Notes under the pieces: model-generated
The model's database searches: none
Seen by the model: the letters and a program-made list of their open reading frames with translations, nothing else
What the model was told of the DNA's origin: nothing
Made by a program: the position numbers and the translations under genes
Source of the DNA: a virus
Reading direction: 5' to 3' (one strand)
Length of the DNA: 63,349 bases
Virus record (IMG/VR): IMGVR_UViG_3300020129_000380
Location: 1 to 63,349 of that record
Shown: in pieces, positions 58,309 through 63,349 of the stretch
How the letters are laid out: each line of letters begins with the position of its first letter
Numbering within the stretch: the stretch's first letter is position 1

Positions 58309-59133
58309 ATGCCATATGAAGATACACCCAAAATTCATCCCGAGGCAAGAGGCTTCAGGGTTCTCGACCTGTTCAGCGGAATCGGCGGCTTCTCCCTTGG
58401 CCTTGAACGAGCCGGAATGCGAACCGCCGCCTTTTGTGAAATCGATGCTTATTGCAGAAAAGTCCTCGCCAAACATTGGCCGGACGCTCCAATCCATGAC
58501 GACATCCGCCAGCTCGACGGCAGCCAGTACGCTGGAACAATTGACGTTGTTTGCGGAGGATTCCCTTGCCAAGACCTTTCCATCGCGGGTTATCGCAAGG
58601 GCATTGAAGGCAAAAGGTCTGGGCTATGGTCAGAATTACACAGAATCATTCAGCAAGTACGACCCAGATACGCAATCGTGGAAAACGTCACAAACCTACT
58701 TGCAGGAGAACGGGGGACTTGGTTTGGTCGAGTTCTCGGAGACCTGGCCGAAATCGGGTATGATGCGGAATGGCACTGTGTATCAGCTTCCGCCATCGGC
58801 GCCCCCCATCACCGAGATAGGGTCTGGGTTATTACCTACCCCCAATGCCAGCAACGGATTCGGCCCATTCTCCGAGCAGACCATGTGGCGATGGCTAAAG
58901 AACGAAACTCGACCCAGTGGCGCAAAAATCGGCTTCGATTTGAAATGGCATCCGTTTGTCGTGAAGTTCTTACGGAGAGGATGGTTCAATCCAAAACTAA
59001 GCGAGTGGATGATGGGTTTCCGGCTTGGCCACACCGCCTTAAAGCCTGTGGCAATTCAGTCGTTCCTGCCATTCCAGAACTCATCGGACGAGCAATCATC
59101 GCCTACGAGCAACAGCTAGGAATGGCCGCATGA
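58309..59133 (+). CDS. C5-cytosine DNA methyltransferase (Dcm type)
   Basis: 274 residues from ATG 58309 (GAAAGGA upstream). Motif I DLFSGIGGFSLGLERAG (20-36), motif IV GGFPCQDLS with catalytic Cys87, motif VI ENV, motif VIII HHRDRVW and motif IX/X GNSVVPAIPELIGRAI are all present. The target-recognition part is short (about 65 residues). It methylates cytosine at C5. Almost the whole gene is also read in another frame by the next entry. Confidence 0.9.
   Translation: MPYEDTPKIHPEARGFRVLDLFSGIGGFSLGLERAGMRTAAFCEIDAYCRKVLAKHWPDAPIHDDIRQLDGSQYAGTIDVVCGGFPCQDLSIAGYRKGIEGKRSGLWSELHRIIQQVRPRYAIVENVTNLLAGERGTWFGRVLGDLAEIGYDAEWHCVSASAIGAPHHRDRVWVITYPQCQQRIRPILRADHVAMAKERNSTQWRKNRLRFEMASVCREVLTERMVQSKTKRVDDGFPAWPHRLKACGNSVVPAIPELIGRAIIAYEQQLGMAA
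58316..59119 (+). CDS. Second protein encoded in +1 frame inside the methyltransferase gene
   Basis: 267 residues, ATG 58316, seven bases after the methyltransferase start, likely sharing its ribosome site. It has its own recognisable segments: LTLFAEDSLAKTFPSR, KYDPDTQSWKTSQT, SETWPKSGMMRNGTVYQLPP, GSGLLPTPNAS and LSEWMMGFRLGHTALKP. I know this pattern from phage proteins found at cytosine methyltransferase loci. Function unknown; a specificity or accessory protein for the methyltransferase is a guess. An 804-base dual-coding stretch is exceptional. Confidence 0.72.
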   Translation: MKIHPKFIPRQEASGFSTCSAESAASPLALNEPECEPPPFVKSMLIAEKSSPNIGRTLQSMTTSASSTAASTLEQLTLFAEDSLAKTFPSRVIARALKAKGLGYGQNYTESFSKYDPDTQSWKTSQTYLQENGGLGLVEFSETWPKSGMMRNGTVYQLPPSAPPITEIGSGLLPTPNASNGFGPFSEQTMWRWLKNETRPSGAKIGFDLKWHPFVVKFLRRGWFNPKLSEWMMGFRLGHTALKPVAIQSFLPFQNSSDEQSSPTSNS

Positions 59134-59330
59134 CCAACACGCCCGAAACACCGGATTATCGTCCCGAAGACATTGCCCTTTTACAACGCCACGGCATTGA
59201 AAGGGCGTGGGTCACATTCTGGGAGGAGCAAGGCCACCGTTTTCGTGATGTCGTCCCGGCAGAACAGGGGCATTGGCATTTGTCTCGCCAGAGCTTCCTT
59301 GCGGGGTATCTTTTGGCCAAAGCCATTTAG
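59130..59330 (+). CDS. Hypothetical protein
   Basis: 66 residues, ATGA-coupled to the methyltransferase stop. WVTFWEEQGHRFRDVVPAEQ pattern; soluble. Last gene of the methyltransferase operon. Confidence 0.6.
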   Translation: MTNTPETPDYRPEDIALLQRHGIERAWVTFWEEQGHRFRDVVPAEQGHWHLSRQSFLAGYLLAKAI

Positions 59331-59600
59331 CTGCCCACCTGAGAGGGGAGGGAGGAGGGGGAGGAGATTTTGCCCGAATCCGTAAATTAGTATTCAGTCT
59401 GATGGCTCCCTCATTGCCAGGAGCAAGATTCACCGGGCATTCACCCCATTTCACCCCAAATATCCAGCTAATTACCGCCCGCGACCCGTCACCAGCAAAT
59501 GCTGCTTGGCCAGCTCCATCGCATGATCGGCTTCCATTTCAGCCCTATCAGCGTAATGGACGGCAGAAGGAATGGCGGAGTCGTATTCGACATTGCACTT
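59331..59600. other. Gap between convergent genes, with possible gene remnant
   Basis: About 270 bases. In the leftward direction, the frame of the HNH gene continues past its TGA for 40 codons with protein-like content (EYDSAIPSAVHYADRAEMEA) to a TAA near 59478. No terminator hairpin with U-run was seen. Confidence 0.35.
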
Positions 59601-60239
59601 TCAAACCTGCTTCGGGCATTTCCAAGCGGTGTTTGTCGCCGCCTGCATAAATGCTTCAAACATCCCGATAAACTCCCGCTCGTCCCGATGCCTGCGAAAG
59701 ACATTTACGAACCAATGCACCCATTGCAGATTGCTTATTTCATTCGTGCCTCCCCGTCCTTTCGGCAAGATATGGTCAATTGACGCATCCACTCCCATTA
59801 CCAATCTCACACCGGAATAAGCGCATTTGCCTTCCTGTTGCTGGTAAATAGCCATCAATTCCACCCATTTCTCACGATTGCCCAGCACCGACTTAGCTAA
59901 ACGTTTGCAATGACATGCATCACATATTATTCTCCGCCCTTCGACATCGACCCCACAATCGCCACATAAACCCCTCGCAAGGCGCTTCACCCGACAATGC
60001 CTAACCGTTTTTCTAACCTTATCCCTGCATTCCTTGCAAAACGCATTCCGTTCAATAGGTCTGCCACATCCTACTCGAATACAAACGCCTGCCATAATGG
60101 CTTTCTGCCGCCGCCGCTGGTAACCCGCATTCAGCCTCTTAAAGCAATCGATGCAACGTTGGCGACCACTCACAACCGCTTTCACGCCGCACTCTCTACA
60201 CAGCCCCATAGCTATGCGTTTACGATGCGACTCCCTCAC
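59601..60239 (-). CDS. HNH endonuclease with multiple zinc-ribbon repeats
   Basis: 212 residues from GTG 60239 (GTGA overlap). Four to five Cys-pair units (GLCRECG, RCIDCF, FCKECR, LCGDCG, ICDACH) precede the HNH core (IDHILPKGRGGTNEISNLQW). The Cys repeats resemble those found on free-standing HNH genes in phages. Likely a mobile endonuclease. Confidence 0.8.
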   Translation of the reverse strand: MRESHRKRIAMGLCRECGVKAVVSGRQRCIDCFKRLNAGYQRRRQKAIMAGVCIRVGCGRPIERNAFCKECRDKVRKTVRHCRVKRLARGLCGDCGVDVEGRRIICDACHCKRLAKSVLGNREKWVELMAIYQQQEGKCAYSGVRLVMGVDASIDHILPKGRGGTNEISNLQWVHWFVNVFRRHRDEREFIGMFEAFMQAATNTAWKCPKQV

Positions 60240-60457
60240 CGATCCCGCCCATTTGGCTCACGCCCGACCTTGGTTTGCCAGTCCGAATGGAGCTTATTTG
60301 CCTCTCCAAAGGCATTCAGGAGGTTCGCCAGAGCCATCAGTCTGTCTTGGTGGCCTTTGTAATCGGGATGCGTTAGAGCGTAGGTTTGGAGGCGCTGTAA
60401 TATCATTACTTCGCCGTTTTTCTGGTAGAATTGCTCCAGAGGATTCTTTTCTTTCAC
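60236..60457 (-). CDS. Hypothetical protein
   Basis: 73 residues, helical (HQDRLMALANLLNAFGEANK). GTGA overlap with the HNH gene downstream. No family recognised. Confidence 0.6.
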   Translation of the reverse strand: MKEKNPLEQFYQKNGEVMILQRLQTYALTHPDYKGHQDRLMALANLLNAFGEANKLHSDWQTKVGREPNGRDR

Positions 60458-60507
60458 GCTACCTCCGACCGACCCTTAGCACAATTTCAGATGGTTGTCA
60501 CCCCCAC

Positions 60508-60741
60508 TCATGCGTCCACGACGAGCACCGGCATCTCTCTTTTTACCTTGTACTGCTCGATCCTTTTCAACCGTGCTGCCGGGATATTCCAGATTCTATC
60601 CGCCAGGCTGAACTTGCCCTCCGGCTGAACGTCGTAATGCACATGCTCGCCGTGGCTAATACCCGCCACCCTGCCGACGATCATGTCGTACTTCTGTTGC
60701 AGGGTTACTTTGTCGTGGAGAGAGTAAATATTAAGGGACAT
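60508..60741 (-). CDS. Hypothetical beta-rich protein
   Basis: 77 residues. LHDKVTLQQKYDMIVGRVAG reads as a small barrel; RIWNIPAARLKRIEQYK follows. Soluble. First gene downstream of the tRNA pair. Confidence 0.65.
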   Translation of the reverse strand: MSLNIYSLHDKVTLQQKYDMIVGRVAGISHGEHVHYDVQPEGKFSLADRIWNIPAARLKRIEQYKVKREMPVLVVDA

Positions 60742-60772
60742 GGGATACCTCGTTGTTTACTTGGTTAATATT

Positions 60773-60849
60773 TGGTGCTGATGGATGGACTCGAACCATC
60801 GGCCTTCGGGTTCGGAACCCGATGTTCTATCCAACTGAACTACATCAGC
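60773..60849 (-). tRNA. tRNA-Arg(CCG) with encoded CCA
   Basis: Cloverleaf by eye: acceptor GCTGATG / CATCAGC, D stem GTTC / GAAC, anticodon stem TCGGG / CCCGA around loop TTCCGAA (anticodon CCG), T arm GATGG TTCGAGT CCATC, discriminator A and encoded CCA. All stems perfect. Reads CGG arginine codons. Confidence 0.9.
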
Positions 60850-60922
60850 GTGGCGGCAACAGGCGGGGCTTGATACCCGCTTATGGACGATAGGCGTGGC
60901 ATGAACGCCTAGTTTTACTCCC

Positions 60923-60996
60923 AAGAGGCGGGGTGATTCGAACACCCGACCTTTGCCTTCGGAGGGCAACGCTCTATCTAGCTGAGCTACGCCCCT
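60923..60996 (-). tRNA. Second tRNA-Arg(CCG), no encoded CCA
   Basis: Acceptor AGGGGCG / CGCCTCT (one G-U), D stem GCTC / GAGC, anticodon stem TTGCC / GGCAA around CTCCGAA (CCG), T arm GGGTG TTCGAAT CACCC. Discriminator is T and CCA is not encoded. Body differs clearly from the first tRNA-Arg. Confidence 0.85.
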
Positions 60997-61058
60997 TGCC
61001 ATGCACGGACTCGTTCCATTGATTAGTGTGTCCTTCCACACCGCTGTTGCCATAAACA

Positions 61059-61310
61059 TTATGCTGCCCGTCGTTTAGTAGCCACCTTTACCTCACCCCC
61101 TATCAACGAGACGGCCTTTGGCGTCGCCTTCTGCTGCGTATCCATTGTCAGCTTCATTACATCGAAATCCAGACGTGCGGATTGCAGGATACGAGAACTG
61201 AGGGCGCTAATCGCTTGCGCCTGCCGAGGGTCTACCTTACCCTTGCGTACACCGTTGATCGTTTCCAGCAGCATATTCCGTAGGTCTGCGGTATTCTTTA
61301 CGTTTGACAT
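61059..61310 (-). CDS. Hypothetical phage protein
   Basis: 83 residues; AGGAG seven bases before ATG 61310, which lies inside the end of the preceding gene. LRNMLLETINGVRKGKVDPR and ISALSSRILQSARLDFDVMK are a common pattern in phage early proteins next to zinc-ribbon genes. Function unknown. Confidence 0.72.
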   Translation of the reverse strand: MSNVKNTADLRNMLLETINGVRKGKVDPRQAQAISALSSRILQSARLDFDVMKLTMDTQQKATPKAVSLIGGEVKVATKRRAA

Positions 61311-61656
61311 CAGCTATCTCCTTTTTAAGTGTTTGAGTATTTTCGTGCAGTTTACAAAGCTTTTCATTCCAATTGTACGCAAGCATCAATCCATAGCATT
61401 TCTGGCAATAACCCCTTGTGAATGTCACACCGGTTATCCCGGTGCCTTCCATCCAATAAGGCGATAAGTCCTTCCGTTTCACCTTGCATTTCTTGCATCT
61501 ATCATTCGCCTTTAGCTGCGACCGGTATTGCATTGCGTGCCGATAACAACAAAAGGCATCCTTTACTTTCCCACGCTTGATATCACTCGTTTTCTTCCCT
61601 CCGGCATCTAAGAACATCCGGTTGCAATGCTTGCACCAAAGAAAGGTGTCTTTCAC
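61237..61656 (-). CDS. Multi-Cys zinc-ribbon protein
   Basis: 139 residues. WCKHCNRMF, FCCYRH, CKKCK and YCQKCY suggest two zinc sites, in a HNH- or recombination-endonuclease-like order but without a clear catalytic core. ATGA overlap with the upstream gene; its end overlaps the next gene by 74 bases. Confidence 0.65.
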   Translation of the reverse strand: MKDTFLWCKHCNRMFLDAGGKKTSDIKRGKVKDAFCCYRHAMQYRSQLKANDRCKKCKVKRKDLSPYWMEGTGITGVTFTRGYCQKCYGLMLAYNWNEKLCKLHENTQTLKKEIADVKRKEYRRPTEYAAGNDQRCTQG

Positions 61657-61916
61657 GGATACCCCCTGGCGTCATATGAAGAATCACTCTTAGCAGCGTC
61701 ATCGCATGGGGGCATTGCTATCGATTGCAACCGACATCCGTTCTTCTCCGATATCTTCCAAACGTTATCAACGTCAACGGCATCATACTTATCAAATGGC
61801 AAAAACCCGCTTATAAAGCGCACTTTCGCGTACCCTTCGCTTGACGACACCGTTTCGAACTGAATAAGATGATCCGCATTGACCACAAAATAGATATTGT
61901 CAATCTTGTTGTTCAT
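61653..61916 (-). CDS. Hypothetical protein
   Basis: 87 residues with alternating strands in the first half (KIDNIYFVVNADHLIQFETV), a polar tail. ATGA overlap with the zinc-ribbon gene. Function unknown. Confidence 0.65.
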   Translation of the reverse strand: MNNKIDNIYFVVNADHLIQFETVSSSEGYAKVRFISGFLPFDKYDAVDVDNVWKISEKNGCRLQSIAMPPCDDAAKSDSSYDARGYP

Positions 61917-61920
61917 GATA

Positions 61921-62118
61921 CTACTCCCTCACCCCGTAAAGATAAACAATCTTGTCATTATCACTCATCGTCACCCGCCTTATCAAAGCCGCCTTGGCCG
62001 CTATTTGGGAGGCCGTATAAGAGGGTTCCTCATGATCGATCTTATAATCCAACGTAGCCTTGGTATCGGCGTACCAGCCCGCTGCCATCATGGATAGTCC
62101 TAGAATGAAGTATTTCAT
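61921..62118 (-). CDS. Small signal-like protein
   Basis: 65 residues. MKYFILGLSMMAAGWYADT is a signal peptide or membrane anchor; the rest is polar. Located four bases upstream of the next gene. Function unknown. Confidence 0.6.
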   Translation of the reverse strand: MKYFILGLSMMAAGWYADTKATLDYKIDHEEPSYTASQIAAKAALIRRVTMSDNDKIVYLYGVRE

Positions 62119-62126
62119 AACGCCTC

Positions 62127-62318
62127 CTATTTGATGTTAAGATAAATCCAGTGCATGTAATCGTTATTCAGGCGTTTCGACCATTTGATTTCATCAACGC
62201 CATTCGCATCGAGGATTTCAAAGGCTTCATCCTCTGATATGTCGGAATCTATGGCAAACAAAGCACGTTGCTCTATCTCATCCATTGTCTCTTGGCAGCT
62301 ATGTGCTAATTTGCTCAT
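62127..62318 (-). CDS. Acidic small protein
   Basis: 63 residues from ATG 62318 (ATGA overlap). Acidic helices (AIDSDISEDEAFEILDANGV) ending in an aromatic segment (MHWIYLNIK). Function unknown. Confidence 0.6.
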   Translation of the reverse strand: MSKLAHSCQETMDEIEQRALFAIDSDISEDEAFEILDANGVDEIKWSKRLNNDYMHWIYLNIK

Positions 62319-62458
62319 ACATCGCTCCTCGTTGCTGGGTTTGTTACTACCGGACGCTTGGCCCGCCACTCTTCAAACTCAAGCATCGGCTTGCTCCGGT
62401 CGTTCAGGTACATGTGGTAATCGAGCCTGTCTCTGAATTCGTCGATATCATCGCTCAT
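62315..62458 (-). CDS. 47-residue hypothetical protein
   Basis: ATGA-coupled on both sides. Charged helical start (MSDDIDEFRDRLDYHMYL). Function unknown. Confidence 0.55.
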   Translation of the reverse strand: MSDDIDEFRDRLDYHMYLNDRSKPMLEFEEWRAKRPVVTNPATRSDV

Positions 62459-62628
62459 GCTGCCTTCCCCTCATGTTTAGGATTCACCGCATCCCCGTTG
62501 GCTATCAGCCAATCAGCTAACAACGGATCGAGGTCGTATTCTTCACCGGCCTTCCATTCAAAGTCCGCGTGATAACCCTTTATCTCATAGGACTCTGGGT
62601 TCACGTTATCCAACATCCTTACAAGCAT
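62455..62628 (-). CDS. 57-residue hypothetical protein
   Basis: AGGAGG precedes ATG 62628. Acidic alpha/beta protein (SYEIKGYHADFEWKAGEEYD). First gene of the leftward right-end operon. Function unknown. Confidence 0.6.
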   Translation of the reverse strand: MLVRMLDNVNPESYEIKGYHADFEWKAGEEYDLDPLLADWLIANGDAVNPKHEGKAA

Positions 62629-62715
62629 GGTAGCCTCCTGTTGACATCTAGTAAAATCGGTTATACCATGGCCTTATTACTCGCGCAACAACAAAGTACA
62701 AATAGTTTTACTCAT
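62629..62715. promoter_or_regulatory. Divergent promoter region of right-end switch
   Basis: Rightward TTGACA (62641-62646) with TACCAT 17 bases on is a good sigma70-like promoter for the HTH gene. It lies between the leftward operon and the regulator. With transcription starting near 62677, ATG 62716 is the natural start. Confidence 0.6.
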
Positions 62716-62907
62716 ATGCAACTTGCTGAATACCTTAAACAATCAGGCCAGACATGGGAGCGTTTAGCCGATTCCGCCAGGGTCAGCCGTCAAACCGTCT
62801 GGAATCTGTTACACAAAAACCACAACCCCACCCTTACTACCGTTGATCGAGTTGTGGCAGCTACCGGCGGCCTCGTAACAATCGATGATTTGCGGAAACC
62901 GACATGA
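62716..62907 (+). CDS. HTH regulator (Cro/repressor-like)
   Basis: 63 residues from ATG 62716; ATG 62668 in frame lies in the promoter. LAEYLKQSGQTWERLADSAR and VSRQTVWNLLHKNHNPTLTT form a helix-turn-helix of the XRE type. It probably binds the divergent region. ATGA-coupled to the next gene. Confidence 0.75.
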   Translation: MQLAEYLKQSGQTWERLADSARVSRQTVWNLLHKNHNPTLTTVDRVVAATGGLVTIDDLRKPT

Positions 62908-63113
62908 CCCTCGCCGACGACGTGCTCAAAGGAAAACGCGCCCTCTCCGGTAATCCCTCGTTCGTTTCTCTCACTGATGGTGAGATAGCCATGTGCCAAG
63001 CATTAGAGAAGCGTCTGAGGCAATACCAGAAACGCAAGCTACCCAAAGGCTATGCCCTCGATTACGTCCCGCCGGTGACGGCCAGGGGCAGGTCTAGGAT
63101 TGACGATCTTTAG
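62904..63113 (+). CDS. Hypothetical protein with regulator
   Basis: 69 residues. Helical and basic toward the end (CQALEKRLRQYQKRKLPKGY). Its end overlaps the end of the convergent gene at 63094. Function unknown. Confidence 0.6.
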   Translation: MTLADDVLKGKRALSGNPSFVSLTDGEIAMCQALEKRLRQYQKRKLPKGYALDYVPPVTARGRSRIDDL

Positions 63114-63291
63114 CCTTACTTCTCTCCAGCTTCCGTTTGATGCGGAGTGCTTTTGGGTCATCAACTGATTGCCCACGCTTCGCCTCGTAGCAACTCACGA
63201 AATACCGGAAGCACTCATCAGGCGATTCCATGCTGAATGTCTTTCCCTTGTTCTGTTGCAGAGCGTACTGGTAGGCGGCTTCGTCAATCAT
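63094..63291 (-). CDS. Last gene of left operon (crosses the circle join)
   Basis: 65 residues. Starts within the terminal duplicate, in ATGA overlap with the gene at 66-920 once the circle is closed. CFRYFVSCYEAKRGQSVDDP and a basic C-terminus. Function unknown. Confidence 0.7.
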   Translation of the reverse strand: MIDEAAYQYALQQNKGKTFSMESPDECFRYFVSCYEAKRGQSVDDPKALRIKRKLERSKAKDRQS

Positions 63292-63349
63292 CCCCCAGCC
63301 CCTTTGAACGCGGTGCGGATGATGCTTTGCACGTCACTGAGCTTTACCC
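63223..63349. repeat. Right copy of 127-bp terminal overlap
   Basis: Identical to bases 1-127; see the left copy. Should be removed once to close the circle. Confidence 0.93.

Noticed and set aside
58309-59133. Methyltransferase as a frameshifted pseudogene
   Set aside because: The methyltransferase frame is complete with all motifs; the second frame is an additional protein, not a displaced part of the same one.
1-63349. Terminal repeats as genuine phage direct terminal repeats
   Set aside because: Exactly 127 bases and located within an operon away from the terminase; an assembly overlap is the simpler reading.
1-63349. CRISPR array
   Set aside because: No regularly spaced repeat series was found; repeats present are protein-coding or att-type.
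1-63349. TGA read as tryptophan (alternative code)
   Set aside because: TGA stops form dozens of ATGA/GTGA gene junctions and TGG is used normally for Trp.
1-63349. Type IV secretion channel (VirB/Tra) genes
   Set aside because: No VirB4-type ATPase or other channel protein was recognised among the translations; the small membrane proteins are too short to replace it.

Overview
The window is one circular, temperate, tailed-phage genome that also carries plasmid transfer genes. Its first and last 127 bases are identical (1-127 and 63223-63349), which is what an assembler leaves on a closed circle, so the true molecule is about 63,222 bp. Standard code 11 is used; most neighbouring genes are joined by ATGA, GTGA, TTGA or TGATG stop/start overlaps. 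The host is a Gram-negative bacterium: there are lipoproteins with lipoboxes, an M15 endolysin with spanin-like lipoproteins, and an O-antigen-polymerase-like enzyme. Tail genes related to those of Rhodobacter-type gene transfer agents (tail chaperones, NlpC/P60-like protein) and alphaproteobacterial-looking proteins make an alphaproteobacterium the best guess, with low certainty.

Layout. (1) 63291 leftwards across the circle join to 5573, minus strand: a tightly coupled early operon of mostly unknown small proteins, headed by a RecT/Red-beta-like annealing protein at 4779-5573. (2) 5661-11565, plus: Cro-like regulator, nucleases (DUF559-like and DUF968-like), a DUF1376 replication protein with a second gene starting inside it, and small secreted or membrane proteins. 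(3) 11680-36842, plus: terminase, HK97 portal/protease/capsid, head-tail joining, tail, fibers. Embedded are a Wzy/WaaL-like polymerase, an SGNH hydrolase, several proteins with Sec signal peptides, and a -1 frameshift in the tail chaperones. The tape measure predicts a siphovirus with a rather short tail. (4) 36839-39849, plus: lysis region with endolysin, holin-like peptides and overlapping tiny lipoprotein genes. (5) 39850-42085, minus: TerD with a DUF475/TerC-like membrane protein and three small membrane proteins. (6) 42600-44339: attP in a tRNA-Gln 5-prime half, tyrosine integrase and excisionase.

(7) 44376-48278, minus: ParB-like protein, VirD4-type coupling protein and a run of small membrane proteins. 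(8) 48609-54949: GP88-family protein, HTH regulator and a MobF (TrwC/TraI-type) relaxase-helicase. (9) 55008-63113: two HNH endonuclease genes, an N6-adenine methyltransferase, a C5 cytosine methyltransferase that shares nearly all its DNA with a second long reading frame, two tRNA-Arg(CCG) genes, more small genes and a right-end repressor-like HTH.

Together the genes describe a phage that can package and lyse, integrate at a tRNA gene, and probably also be nicked by its own relaxase and handed by its own coupling protein to a conjugation channel supplied by another element. No VirB/Tra channel genes were seen. This phage plus MOB combination is the most striking feature of the window.
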